A DNA stretch of 64,000 bases from Trichoplax adhaerens (taxonomy: Eukaryota; Placozoa; Uniplacotomia; Trichoplacea; Trichoplacidae). Both the position numbers and the translations under genes were made by a program. The notes below the pieces were generated by a model, which worked only from the letters and a program-made list of their open reading frames with translations, did not search any database and was not told the origin of the DNA. Location: NCBI RefSeq assembly GCF_000150275.1, contig NW_002060944.1, positions 1,430,957 through 1,494,956 on the forward strand, given 5' to 3'. Every line of letters starts with the position of its first letter. The first letter of the stretch is position 1. Of this stretch, positions 24,639 through 38,239 are shown piece by piece.

Positions 24639-26942
24639 TCAATCTACTTTACTCATTTTTTCACGAACACCCTTTGATGATGGCTTAATTAAACTTAGCG
24701 TTATCATTATTATTGAAAAAATGTGACCCCAATAATATAAAGAACCACTCACGGTTACTGTATTATCTATATCAAGAAAAATAAATCCTAAGCTGCTATA
24801 TTCATACAATCTAATAGCGACAAAATTGGCTACAAAATGAAAGGCTTTGGAGCTGAAGGAACCACGAAAGTATGGCGAAAAAAAGGATAAAAAGCGATCT
24901 TGCCCAAGAGTACATAATAGAGTTGTCATAAAACTAAAGTAATAACCAGCACGAATTCCATGCCAAAACGCACTAACGATAAAGAGTAAAACCAACCTGC
25001 AATTGATATTAATAAGAACGTCAGTGTACAGTATATTTAAAAAAGCATGAAAATAATCTTTCATGTTTGTACTAATGTTTTGCAAAGCAAATATAGTTTT
25101 TATCTATTGTAGTATACCGTATTCTCACTATATTCTTGCTATCTTTGAATTAACTAATACAACCCATAGCGAAATAGATTTTTAAAACATACCTGATAAT
25201 ATCGGGTAAACCTCGCAACCAATAACGGTAAATAAATGCAGATAACCACCACTGAACTGTCATATTCCAATAACGCATGGCTGGTCTTAATGTTGTTCCG
25301 GTTTCAATTTGGTAAATATCAAGATTGTAGACTGTTTCAAAATTATATTGATCATTCTTACTGGTATTATCATCCAATGCAATCGTTGGACCAGCACCAG
25401 GACGAGGTTTAGTAGCCTCAGGGTAAGCTCCTAATGTTGCTATGACACAAGCACTTTCAGCTAGTGCCCAACCGATATAAAATCGAAATCGAAATGCAAT
25501 AAAATGAACTAACACATAAAATAATTTATCAAAGATAGTGCTATTATAAAATTCTTCCGATATGATATAAGCTGATCGATAGTTGCCAAGAGATAGTGAG
25601 ATACCCACCAAGATAGGTACCCAACGCAATCTCTTCATTGCTGGCCACAGTACCTCAATCTGTCCTGCGTTTGGATTATCGATCATATCTTTGTAAACAC
25701 GATATTGGAAATAAGGACCAGACAATAATCCACAATAGCAATATCCATATGATAAAAAATCGAACAATGAAGGTAAGGATTTGATGGGTAATCCAGGCAA
25801 CTTGTTTACAACCACTGATTCAGTTTTCCTCAAGTGCCAAAAGTGCACATCAAACGCTATACTAGCCATCTACAGCAAAATATATTGTAGTTATTGGCAA
25901 TTTAAAAACACATTCTTTAGAATTGCAAATTAAATTTTTAGAATTTTATAACACTAGTTCAGTATAATTAGAATGCCACGCTAACATAGTACCAACGTAT
26001 CGTTACAAATTTAAAATCACATCCATTTTACGCTTATGTCGGCATTTACTATTAGCAATTTTTTAACTGTGACGTAGCGGCATTATTGCAGAGGATAACA
26101 CGGCTGACGATATATTTATTGGTATATACAGTACTGTAAAACGAGAACTGTTATACATTTTTGAAATTGAAGTACGGTACCAGTCTATACACACTACTTT
26201 AGTTAGTTATCTGAAGATAAATAAATCAAGGAAGATTACCAACCGGAATAACGAATGAACGATATGCTCAATGTTGCTAGTATTGTACGGTATGATAACA
26301 CTTGGCCAAGGACCTTTGAGCAGTCCCTGTCTCGGCTAATGCTATTGCCTTTTGGCACAAGCTGATTTGCCAACCGTACCTTAATTGTCAGTATTAGCTG
26401 TATGGCGTTAGAATGGTTGCATGGTTTTGGTAAGCCAAAATAATGTGCTATTCGGAAGAATAGTAAATACAAAAACGAATACAAAAATCCTAGCGTATGG
26501 CAGTACCTAGAATGATATTGAAAAGAATCAATTTTAAGTGATATTATAAAGCGTACACTTATTGGTACGATGAAATCATTTCCAACAGTTCAAAAAATTG
26601 TTTGAATTAACAGCGACTAAGCGTATCTGATCCAAGTGGGTCATATCCCAAATTAAATTGTACTTCATAATTTCTAATTACTGTCGAAAATGTAGCATTA
26701 GTCATCTTTTAGCAAGACTTGTCGACTCACCGATAGGGTGCAAAACGACAGATGATGTAAGTGCCTAGTATAGTGACAAATGAATGAACAACATCGAATC
26801 CTATCGTAGCTATTGCTATGGATAAACCGATGGCAAAAGTCAACCACTGCCGATGGACAGCACTCTGCACATTTTTAATCAAAAAGCCAATAGGTATAGA
26901 CACCAGAAGTAATGAAACATAGATAATATCGTCTGGAGACAT
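24639..26942 (-). CDS. MBOAT7: Lysophosphatidylinositol acyltransferase, MBOAT family
   Basis: A multi-pass membrane acyltransferase that loads arachidonoyl-type chains onto lysophosphatidylinositol in ER membranes. Four exons: 26731-26942, 26380-26506, 25193-25869, 24639-24996; 1,374 bases, 457 aa (human 472), all phases consistent. Start is the ATG at 26942, giving MSPDDI against human MSPEEW. Matches from memory of human MBOAT7: LLVSIPIGFL, HSFVTILGT, NAIQLILTIK, YGYCYCGLLSGPYFQYR, FRFRFYIGWALAE, GAYPEATKPRPGAGP and RYWNMTVQWWLS. The MBOAT catalytic His is in FWHGIRAGYY (H351) and the conserved Asn lies in WNMTVQWW. Several hydrophobic spans are evident, and the C-terminal tail is short and charged. 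The neighbouring genes have no functional link. Confidence 0.95.
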
Positions 26943-28391
26943 GACCAATATCGTTTGATCGCCACACCGCTAATCAGGAGTTAATAATATGATGAACACT
27001 AGTAAAGTACAAAACGTGTCAAAACGCCAGATCACCGAATTTCGCTACAGCATAGAAGCAACATTAAGTCAAAATGAGTCTTCTCCGTAGTAGAGTACTA
27101 TGCTACTGTTCATAAAACTGATGCAAATTGATCATATACATCTTGTGAATAAGTAAGTTCAAAATTTTGATGTTGTACAGCTTTAGAAAACAGAAATTCT
27201 CGATGCACTTGCAGGTCAAAACGAAAATCGATATGGTAGCAGACGCTTAATGGGTCGGATGGAGGCGATCGCTAGTTTGAAGAACAGACTCGCAGTATAC
27301 TGTATAGTAATATATAACAACATTAGTAATGCGATGATGACGTTTCAAATGCTCAGTCATTCAGAGACATGGCATTTACTGTTATGCATGCTAAGCTACG
27401 TATGAGACAGTGTATATCACACAGTATAGACCCTAAAACGATGTTTTAATTCAGAGTCTGCACGGTACTGTTCATCTTCTACCGCATCATAACGATTTGC
27501 AGTACCACTGCTCTCATTGATTCTCGTAGGTATAAATGTGTTCCATGAAAACAGATTTCTCAATCCATGCAAAATACGTCAATGTATCTGCCAATTTCAA
27601 CTATGTACACTACGATTCTAATTGTAATTTACTACTAGAACGTTAAAATAGTCTATACAGATACGCATAGTCATAACGAAACGACCTGGCGATACTGCAC
27701 CTTTAGGCCTTTGCATCCAAATAAACCTTGCTACGATAAAGTAAATCTATATTCGTTTAAACAGACGCTTGCTATATTTGGTCAATTTCAATATCTTCAG
27801 AGCGCCATTGCTCTACGTATAGTTAACTATACATCTTGTCGCAGATGTAAAAGCTTTAATATCTTTCCATGTTAGAACTATACGAAGATGCAAAAATTGA
27901 GCCAGAAGACTGAGCTATAATGGTAATCAATACAGTTTCGGCCAATGGTTATAAAAATATTCTTATAGGCAGTCAACATGTTATAATAAGGTTTCAGGAA
28001 TCAAATAATGATTAATATCTTGCATAATGTGAAAAAAAAACATTCAAATTATGATGAAAAATATTGAGACAATATATAACAAACTATCTTGACAAAATAA
28101 GCATATATATTAATGAACATCATTAATTACGATCCAGGACTGATTAAATAAAATAGTATGATTGAATAATTAAACGTTAATTCTAAAATCAGTTATATTA
28201 TTATTTTCAGCATATGAATAAATAAATTCTTTTCAAATTTATACTGTCAGTACGAAAAATTGAGTCCTTAATACACGATCACACCATGCCCCTAAATAAG
28301 GCCCTTATAATAAAAAATGATACATTTTTTCTCTGCAAGCTTACGCGTACATGTCAAATCACATAAACAATAATAAACCCTTAAGTTATAA
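26943..28391. other. Spacer between MBOAT7 and the TRPA array
   Basis: No open frame of note, no repeat, no RNA gene seen. It must hold the MBOAT7 promoter and the TRPA copy 1 3' end. Confidence 0.5.
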
Positions 28392-31300
28392 TCATGCAAT
28401 TGCATTTTCATTCCTTGATAAACACTTAAGTGATTCAGTCTTGCCATATGTTGCTAAATTTGGTTCTGAAGATGGTTCCATTAATGATGCAAGGTCATGA
28501 TTGGAAGTCCCACCTAATGAATGCGATCTAGGTTCAACAGTAAAGTCACATTCTGAATCGAAACTATCACTAGATTCAATCGTATTAAGCATTTCACCAC
28601 CCTGACGAAATAAATCTATACCCATAGGTTGAATAGGTCGTTGATTCAACTTTTTGGGATTATCCACACTTAAGCACGGCTTGAAACTCTGCTGTGATTT
28701 AACCTTTCGTAGTATTTTGCCTTGAGAAGTGTCTGTAGACTTTAAATCATTAACGGAAGATCGTAAATTCATCCCCACAGAGTTCTCAATTCCATTGCTG
28801 ATAAATCCATCAGCTTCAGGGACACAACATTCATTACCGCCATATTCACTTATAGGCTCACCAACTCTTGAAAATACATCATCGCCAGATTGAATTATTT
28901 CTTTATTTTGCTTCAGAAGTTTAATCATCAAGGATTGTAAAGAATCAAAACGCACTACGAGGTCATCTAACCTAATAAGTAATAGTTAAGATAATTCTAT
29001 TGTAGCAAGACGGCAGGGGTAAATATTACTTAAATTACATATTACATATACATGAATTACTTCTGCCTTTGGTCTTTCAGTTCATACTGCACATCGAGTA
29101 TTCTCTCCGTTTGGTCATTGTCAATGGTTGGTACGTCAATTCCATTATTATTTAAAAAACCTCCCGGAGTATAAGGCTCAGGATCCATCTAGTTAATAAA
29201 GTACAACAACTTAATTAAATGTAGAATCTAATACATGTGTACCTAGGATTATAGAAGTTCCAATACTAGTGCAAGCACATCGTAAACGTCATATAAAACG
29301 ATTAAATAAATTACGTATACTCATTGAAAATAATATTCAATATCAATGAATCTTGGTGTCTAGACACGCTTAAACTATCCTGCTGCTGTCATCAATACAA
29401 TTTTATCTAATCTGCATGATAGTGCACTCACTTTCTCCCAGTAAGGACGAGGGAAACATGTCAAGTTAGGAATATAAAACTTTTTCCTTGTAACCAAAGG
29501 TAAAGCCCTTTCCAAGTCATCGAAGTATTCTGCTTGCAAAGCTAAGCGCTCAAGATGGGCTTCTCTTTGTACTTTATTAACATCACCTACAGCCAAACCA
29601 ACCTAAATAACGGATATGAAATAAACAATTATAAGCCTTGTTTAAGTTATGCAGATGGTGAAAATAAATGTAGCCATAAAATACAATTACTTAACCATTT
29701 ACCATTAGATTAATCAACATTACTGGCATGAAGAAAACAAATAACGCAATATTAATTAACAACATCACACTGCGGGGATACGCTATCGTTCCATCTTCTA
29801 TTCTCGGGAACCACACATCAGGCAAGTTGATTTCTCCAACCATCATATCAATGACTCTTACAAAAGCCAAAGGAAGAGTATACATCTCCTTCTGCATCAA
29901 ATATGAACAGGAAAAGCTACTTAAAATGCTGAATTGCCATGTAAAAAGTGCTAATTTTAACAGAAAAATAGTGAATTGACTAACCGACGATGGATCCAAA
30001 AGTGAAAAGCTCATAGCAAAAGCCATAACCAATACCGCTACAATTAATGACACCTTCCATTGCAATTTTTCGCAAAGGGGATTAATTTTAAATTAATATG
30101 AGATACAACCATTGCATCGTTTATAGACCAAATATGGCTACTATTAATTGTATAGCCTAGTCACGAGATATTTTACATTATACTGGTATGTTAAAACAAC
30201 TGAAGTATTAGATTGCTATTATTTTATCAAATGATTTCAGTGAAATTAAGTCTATTATGCTAACGTAGAATTGTGATATCATATGCCCCTGTACTAATAT
30301 GATTACGATCCCGTTTCATGTCAAAAGAACAACCAATACAATGATCATACCTTCATTATAGTTAAAAACATTGACTTCAACATTACCACATAAATTCCAA
30401 AAATTTTCATTCTGTCAAAAAATTTCATTCAATTATGTAGTCAATCAAAATTGCTTGCAAATAAAGTGCTTGCTTACCTTTGAATATATTGCAGCAAATT
30501 AATATAGGCAACAAAAACGATTACACTATACATGGTCAGCTTAATGTTGTAGTTCGATCCCAGCAGCAAAGTCGAAACACATATTATGTACAAGAAGTTC
30601 TCAAAATAATTCGATAAATCCCTAAAATATCTCAATCTCTATATGAAGAAAATATTAAGAGTTAAAGGTATCAAGTTTTATATTATAACATCCTAGGATC
30701 GTCCTTCAGTTCGTAATTGTAGTGCATGTACGAAAATAGAACTATCCTTACCTGCAAGTACAACAAATAGGCTTCTTTAACTAAATTTAGTAGACCAAAC
30801 GTGACCACAACTGTGGTAAAGCTTATGCTAAGGTATAAATCCTAAACAGAGTCAAGAAAGAGTAACATTATGAACAACCGCTACATCAATCGTTGAAAGT
30901 ATTGAACTACTAGGGACCACTCAATCCAAAAAGAATTAGATTTCGATTGAGTTGTCCCTAGTATTAGTCATAGTTCCTTGTACGTATCCATACCGTTTGT
31001 TTGAAGGCAATTTCATTTGCTCTACTGTTATTCATAATGGTAGTATTTAGATCCGTCATGTTATCATTAGGATCTATTGTTACCGTAGAAGCTATATGGT
31101 TGGAATTCGAATTTATGGAGTTATCACTTGGTCTTAATTTAAGACCGATATTTACATCTCGATGAAAATAGTGATCGGCATAAATAGATCGATGATAAAT
31201 AACACAAACGCTGAGTGATGTGATAAACAGTACATAAACAATCAAGTTGAAGAAGTATATGTGCCAACCAAATCGATTCCTATAATTTAATTTATTTGTA

Positions 31301-34300
31301 TCATATAGCAACGATGCGTTAGCAACTAATAATAAAATAGAATAGTATGAATCAGCGCGAATAAAATTATATTACCATTTAGCATCCAATAATTTGGTTG
31401 AAAGAGGATGCTTAAGTAATTTCGCTCGCCTAAATTGAACCATCGTCTGATAGCATTCAAATGCATTAATATCGATGCAATGTCAATCACAATAGGCTTC
31501 ATCACATACAATCGAGAGAAGAAGTACCTACTAATATTTATGTAAGCCTTTTAAATGACTCACCAAAGCATATCTACATTTAATACCACGGTACAGAAAA
31601 TCTATACTTACTATCAGAGCATTTGTGTTAGGAATTTTGCCGTTACTGCAATGTTTAACTTCAACGTCTGGACCAGGATCTATGTATGTAAAGTCATACT
31701 CCACCTAGTACAAAATTTAACAGGAATATTAAAGACTTGAAAAGAAGGCCATTTGCTAATTGCAAAGCCAGCTAAATTGGCTGCTATTAATATCATGTTC
31801 ACCTTTTGTGTTCGTAATTTCATGTTTTCATTCGTTCGTACAACACATGAGTCCATCATCACCTTTTCGAATGCAAAATCGTATCAATAAACGTTATCGG
31901 TGAATTAGTTTATCGGTAGTAATATAATCATAATATTCGCTTTTTCAATAATTTCCGCAAACCTTCGCAACAATTGGCAACCTTTTTATCAAATTTTGAA
32001 AAACTGTGTGACCGTTGGTATCAACCTTTTTCAAGATAGCTTTCGCTCTAAAGCAAACGACAACACATACAGTATTATGTAGCAGACCGGCAACCTTAAC
32101 GAAATTCTTTTAATTTGCACTTTATGTATTACTATATAAATTATTAATAAGTATTTACAATGCTAGCTGTAAGCTGCGTTAAGAAATATCGTAAACTAAT
32201 ACCTTTTATGTATAACTAGTACCATAGCTACGTCTTCATGATCATTTTCGATTACAATATCCATGCAATCTTTACCATCTCCATCTCTTAACGTGATATC
32301 TGCTCCATGATCTAGTAACAATTTTACCATTCGTGCATTACCCTTACGAGCAGCTTTATGAATTGGGCATTCCTACGATAATGGTTAAATATCATGACGG
32401 TAAAGTTAAGACGCAAAATAATAGTTTGTATCGAATGTTATATTTACTTCGGAAAGTAGATTAGACTGATATCATACAGTTGTGAATACAAGAAACGCAA
32501 CAGTACCATAAACTTAGCTGAGCTACTTACTCCTCGATAGTCCGCTAAATTTACATTTGCACCAGCGAATACCAGTATTGTTGCTATTTCACAATTTCCT
32601 TTAATAGCAGCAATTTCCAATGGGGTCAGGTAACTACTATCTCTGTAGGTAAAAATAAAGATAATTCAATGTTAATCTAAATTAGTCAAAAGAAAGCGGC
32701 ATCCTTAACATAATATATAATTAAATACGGTTTTCAGCATAACAATTAATCTATTACATGTAATCACGAAATAGTAGAACGTCAATAGTAATAGTAGTAA
32801 GTGTTTACAACCTCTTGGGCATAAATACCTCTTTTCAACATCTCCACCAAATTTCAATAACGTTTTAACAACGCTTGCATGTCCAAGAGACACTGCAACA
32901 TGTAACGGAGACTTCGATCTGTCACCTAAACAATTTAGCAATGATGGATACTTGCGACAAATCAGTTTTACTACTCTAGCATTACCACTCCTAAAACGAA
33001 CAGTCAGTTTATAGTGTCAATATTACAAAGCCAGTAATTTCTTTTACAGATAAAACAATTAAAAATCTGAACGTAGCATTTGTTGATACTTACATGCAAG
33101 CAATATGGAGAGAACTATTATCATCACCGTCATTAATTTCGCCCATAGCATTGGACTTTAATAATACTTCTACAATCTTAGAAGGTAACGTTAAAACAAA
33201 ACAGCATTTAATAAAATTTCAAAGGTGCCACTCTATATTCATTAATGTCATAATTGTACATCATAATGCACAATGATTGTGGTATCCTACTTCCAAGTTT
33301 CCCTTCTTAACGGCGTAATGAAGCGGTGTACATTCAAAAGTATCCATATCATTTATGAGACGTAATGCAGTAATCTAAGTTGATAATTGTAACCAAGGGA
33401 TAGGAGTTTGGTTATTCATTGATAGTTAAAATTTAATATTTGTCAATAGAGCAGCAAAAACCATCTTACAGAAAAAGACAGTAGAAGGTTTAACACTTTT
33501 GTATGAGAATTTTCAACGGCAATGTGAAGGCAAGATTTGTTTTGATCATCCACTGCAGTAATGTTAGCGCCGTGATCCAGAAGAAACTTTGTCATTTCCA
33601 TGTGACCCTTGCTGACTGCATACATTAATGAAGTCCTCCTTTTTCGATCGCCATGTCTTATATTAGCACCCTATAGTGGAATTGATCAAATTTGGATTAA
33701 AATTATTGGAATACTTTATAGAAAGTAAATAAAAACCTCCATTGAAAATTTACAACGCAATTACTATTTTACGACAATATACCGCATCTAATAGAGCCTT
33801 TGCAGCCGTTAAATGTGAATGTGAGGCAGTATAATGCAAAGGAGTCCTATATAAGTCATCTCTAGCTTCAATAGGAGCCCCAAGTAAAATTAATTTTCGC
33901 ACAACATCAGGGTAGCCATTAGCCGCAGCTACATGAAGAGCAGTTAAGCCATCTCTCTAGTTAAGAAAGATATACAATACCATATCATGTAACGCTATTT
34001 ACCTACGGCAGTTAATTGAAGCCTGATAAGAATTTACCTGAATAGCTCTAATATTAGCACCAGATTGTACCAATAGCTGAATAACCTTTAAAGATACAGG
34101 TAATTATAACATTTAAATGCAACTTGAATTTACATAGCTTTTACGATGTTAGCAAGAAAGTAAGAGTTTTGACCTCCTTATGATTTCCTTGAGCAGCTTT
34201 ATGTAGAGGAGTTTGTTGTTGATTATCCATTTCATTGATATGGTCTTTAATATTCAATTTACAACTACCAGCAGCATCAAGCAACATTCGTACAACCTTT

Positions 34301-36202
34301 GCAGCACCCTTTGCTGCAGCATGATGAAAAGCCGTTCCGCCATCGATAGATTTCTTCGTTATACTTGAGCCTCGATCAATCTAAATTGACAAGCCAATTA
34401 CCGAAATGATACCTATCTTTACGCTGTTTACTAAATTTATTAATTTTTCAAGCATTTGACACATTGTCTTACCAAAAGCCTACAGACTTCAACTTTATTT
34501 CTCATACAAGCCAAATGTAAAGGGCTTAGAAGATCGTTATCAACTTCATTAACTAGCGACTGATCAATGTGTATCAAGCGCTACAATAACAAAAAATAAC
34601 TATATTTTACTGTTCGAATGTTTCTTTAACTCATCATCTCAACTTTAACATAGTGCACAATATTTTACGGAAATATCTGTTATCTGCACATGCATATTAC
34701 CAGATCCATTACCAGATCCATGTATTGGTAAAGTAGATAAGGAGTATAGAAACAAGTATAGGTACATTGTAGCTATGAAAGTGGAATAAACCTTGCAGAT
34801 ATCCTCAAAGCCAAGTCTACTGGCTTCATGTAAAGGCGTTTCACCATCCGAATCTTTCAAACTGACAACTGCATTATGTTTAATTAATGTTTCCAATGAC
34901 AGAAATGCATTATGCTTGACAGCCATAAATACAGGAGAAGTATTATCGTACCCTCGTATGTTCACATCTGATATAATCAACCATAAATAAGGCATGCGAT
35001 TAGGGTTCAAGTAATAACATAATCTACTCATACAGAAATGTTACACCATTGTGTACTTTATCGTAGTAATCGTATAACTTACTTTACCTGACATCAAAGT
35101 TGTAACGCATTAAATTAAATTATCCTAATATAGTATATCATAGTAAACTACTGCACAGTAAACCAGCTGCATTATAGTGTACGGGTTATATATGGATGCG
35201 TAAAATGGTAAGTTAATTTCCACTGTAACATCAACTATAATTTAAGTTGTACCTGCACCATATTTGATCAAGGTTTCGATAATTTCCACTCGATCATATC
35301 TAGCGGCATAATGAAGTGGCGATAAGTCACATTCATCCAGTCGGTTGCATGCATCACTAGTTAGGAGGTAGTTATGTGCAAAATAGTCTTCAATTAAGTC
35401 AACTCTGCCCAGTTTTGTGGCCTACGAATTTTAAATGATAACGTCCTTACTGTTGTAAATATGCAAAAGGCATCCTACTTTACGAAAAACACGATTACCA
35501 TACAAAGTGCATATCTTACAGTTAACCAAGTAAATCTTCATAAGTCTGAATTTAACGACTCTTTTAAATATGCAAAGGTATCCTATCTTACGTAAAACAT
35601 CGCTACCATGCAAATTGCAAATCTTATAATCAACTAAGCTAAATCTTCAAATAATTTACAATAGTCTTTACGGTTATCATTTGCAAGTTGTAAGAGAAGT
35701 TTAGATACTGGTCCAAAAACCTTGACGCGTTATCATCCTTAAAATGTATTATAATCGATTGTAATCCAATATACAGTATACGCTACTGCACTGTACATTA
35801 AGTTAGTAGAAATTTCAGATAGTCATTGAAATAAAGAGCCATCAACAGAGCAGAATGAGCAACAAGGTGCACGCATAATTTTGTGTGCATCAGGTATGCT
35901 AAAAAGTACTTTTCAATCTACGACTTACAATACTGTACTTAGCAAGACTATGATTTATCCTGGAAGAGATTGGACAGAGATATACTATGCATGAATATTA
36001 TGATAGCTATAAAGGCATTATTATATTATAGCCGAGTTACCAAGAACAAATCGACCCTGTTCAGTGCATGGCTTTTGATTTTGTTAGGTGATAAAATCCC
36101 CTGATCGTCAGTACACTTCTGTGCGGTCTTATTAACGTGTATATCCAAATCATCACTGTTTGCTGGTTGAGAATGGCTCAAACGGCGTTTTATCCGCATC
36201 AT
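28392..36202 (-). CDS. TRPA1-like: TRPA-type ankyrin cation channel, copy 1
   Basis: A tetrameric, chemically or thermally gated cation channel of the TRPA family in the plasma membrane. Twenty-six exons: 36041-36202, 35253-35421, 34792-34967, 34473-34580, 34174-34380, 34038-34085, 33783-33956, 33470-33670, 33291-33374, 33094-33176, 32829-32990, 32531-32642, 32203-32372, 31963-32047, 31803-31862, 31612-31704, 31376-31446, 30994-31279, 30752-30841, 30478-30638, 30351-30411, 29985-30053, 29703-29891, 29432-29602, 29061-29188, 28392-28971. Total 3,900 bases, 1,299 aa. Order: long ankyrin array (repeats such as SPLHYAARYDRVEII, TALHVAAANGYPDVV), pre-S1 linker, six membrane spans, pore MMVGEI (E964), TRP-like VGLAVGDVNKVQREA and a C-terminal coiled coil. 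The last exon adds a polar tail of about 190 residues missing in the other copies. First ATG at 36202; E1 ends like the paralogues (DLFL/DLFW then donor). Confidence 0.93.
35458..35660. repeat. Tandem duplication, period about 108, in TRPA copy 1 intron 1
   Basis: AAATATGCAAA(A)GG, ATCCTA(C)TTACG, ATTACCAT / GCTACCAT and AAATCTTCA recur in order at 35458-35560 and 35566-35660. Confidence 0.75.
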
Positions 36203-36708
36203 TTTCTTCAAATCATGATATAGAGTGAAATAAAATGAATAAGGAACATTAGTGGCTCTCTCGTTTACGGATAACACGTGAATAGATTTGTTATTATCAT
36301 CAAGCTCAATATACGATTCCTGAGCAAGGCTGGGAAGCAGCGTAAAACGCCGTCGTTTTCAACGGTGCGACTATTCAATGTGAATTGATCCTGCTACCAT
36401 GGTACTACCATTCAACTATACGTACTGTAGTTTAACCTACTGTACAGTATATTGACTGCTAGTATATCGAATTTCAAAGAAAAAGAAGATGGATATTCAC
36501 TATTTGAGTCTTTGAATTAAGACTATGTTGAAGGAACACCACTATAGTCCGATGGTTGCGTTGAAAATGTCCCCATGTGAATATACAAGTGTAGATGGTA
36601 GCCGTTTACAATTGATAATATCGAGCAAGTAATCTATCAACTATAATACATGAATTCATTCATTATTGCAAAACAAAACAGCTAAGATATGAGTACCTAC
36701 TGCACTTT

Positions 36709-37229
36709 ATGGTGCTCAATAATAATATAAAAAAGGCAGAGAAACTTTCAAACATGCTATCACGTGCAATCTATCTTTTGCAGCGAAAGCCATGCCATCA
36801 TCAACAAAGTCAATCGATGGATGTTGGCTATTCTGAATTCGAAATAATGTCAGATATCAATCAAAACATCCACGAAGAGTTTCTTTCTTAAGGTTAAAAT
36901 TAGCAAAGTAACTTGAATTCAGCACTACTATACAGTACCTGTACTTGGACCTTTCCAAGTCGGCACCACTATTAAAAAGACTTTGTAAGTGATGATGCTT
37001 GCTATACTTGTGTAGGTACGTGAAAGTCGAAATGGATGTGTCGAGTCAATTAATTCATACGCAAGGAAAAAATTTCATCAGCAAGCCACGATTGACAGAG
37101 AAAGGAATCCAATATCGTTGTCTTAACACATCGACGAAGTACTACAAGCCATCATCTTGCTATAAAAATAAAAATGTACCACAGTCATCGATAGCAGAAA
37201 GCCCTAATCCACATCGAGAAAGAGATTAA
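36709..37229 (+). CDS. Possible small hypothetical gene
   Basis: An ATG-initiated frame of 60 codons (36709-36891, basic, then Gln/His-rich, acidic end) is followed at about 37018-37229 by a second open, Lys/Ser-rich stretch preceded by a TGTGTAG acceptor-like site. Whether they are exons of one gene is not shown. No family recognised; may be non-coding. Confidence 0.2.
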
Positions 37230-37274
37230 TGAATGAATATTTCGCAAGCGGGCGGTTTTCCAGCTTTTGCAACA

Positions 37275-37440
37275 GCATGCACAGTACGGTGCAGTACAGT
37301 ACTGTATTGTGTCCTGTCCATGACGGTATTATACCGTATTGAATGTGTCTTGAAGTACCGTACAATAGACGTACAAGAATCACAAAAGGCGTTCTGAATG
37401 TCCTATTGTACCCTCAATGTACAGTACAGTAGTTTAACTA
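37275..37440. repeat. TACTGTAC cluster between TRPA copies 1 and 2
   Basis: ACAGTACGGTGCAGTACAGT at about 37280, then GTACCGTAC, GTACAGTACAGTAG and similar words to 37430. Same motif family as the clusters at 3.6, 12.1 and 22.8 kb. Confidence 0.65.
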
Positions 37441-37597
37441 GATACACTACAATGAAAGTTAAAGCCTGGACATTGTACCGCATTGTGACGGGTAAGTGAA
37501 ACCACCAATGCGTACTCACTTATTGGATAATAGAGTACAATGTGATCCATTTTCTTCCTTACATTGGAATAGTAAAAACGAACTAGTGGTAAAACGC

Positions 37598-38068
37598 TTA
37601 AGAAAGAAAATCGTTATGAGCCTTCGGATATATTAAAATCATGCACTGGCGATCAATTTTGTACAAATTGACGCAAAAATTGTAATATCGAATGGATCGG
37701 ATCCCATCGTACAATGTACTGTCAATGTCTTCCATGAATTTCATAGTCAAGGATACAAGAAAAGAAAAGATTTTTATTGTTAGTATAAAATAGAAGTAGA
37801 CGGCATTCGCCATAATGTTGGTGGCCCATCGCACGGTGTACATGGCTCCAGTTTTTCGATATAATCCAATGAACAGCGTTATTAAACTGTCTAGTTTGCC
37901 CAACAAATAGTCGTTGACAGTCCTACTTTCTTTCCTTATAGTACTGTACTCGCAAGTTTCACTTAAGCCTCTGAAATGATCGACTGTATCGGGGACTACT
38001 GTACTAATTTTGAAATAGTCCCTATGGGGATGGAGTCTTTGAACATAGTAGTATTGCCTACTATGCAA
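37598..38068 (-). CDS. Unrecognised open frame, two hydrophobic spans
   Basis: One of the longest uninterrupted frames outside known exons in this AT-rich window. It opens without an ATG; the first in-frame ATG is at about codon 76 (MYTVRWATNIM). The reading has two hydrophobic stretches, around LDSLITLFIGLY and VYFYFILTIKIFSFLV, and a Tyr-rich end. No family recognised. It could be an exon of a small membrane protein gene or a chance frame. Confidence 0.25.
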   Translation of the reverse strand: MHSRQYYYVQRLHPHRDYFKISTVVPDTVDHFRGLSETCEYSTIRKESRTVNDYLLGKLDSLITLFIGLYRKTGAMYTVRWATNIMANAVYFYFILTIKIFSFLVSLTMKFMEDIDSTLYDGIRSIRYYNFCVNLYKIDRQCMILIYPKAHNDFLS

Positions 38069-38239
38069 TCTATGGAGGATATCATGCTATGGCTGCCATT
38101 GTTGAGGAAAAGTCAAGAATAATTGTAGAACCACCAACTACTAAACCCTCCTTCCGTACAACAACGTATAGTCATGGACTCCTAAAAACTTACAATATTT
38201 TTACGAGTCCGTGCTACATAGAATGTGGGACTGTCAATT

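Noticed and set aside
29728-29979. Open frame on + opposite the TRPA copy 1 pore exon
   Set aside because: Antisense shadow of a strongly conserved channel exon.
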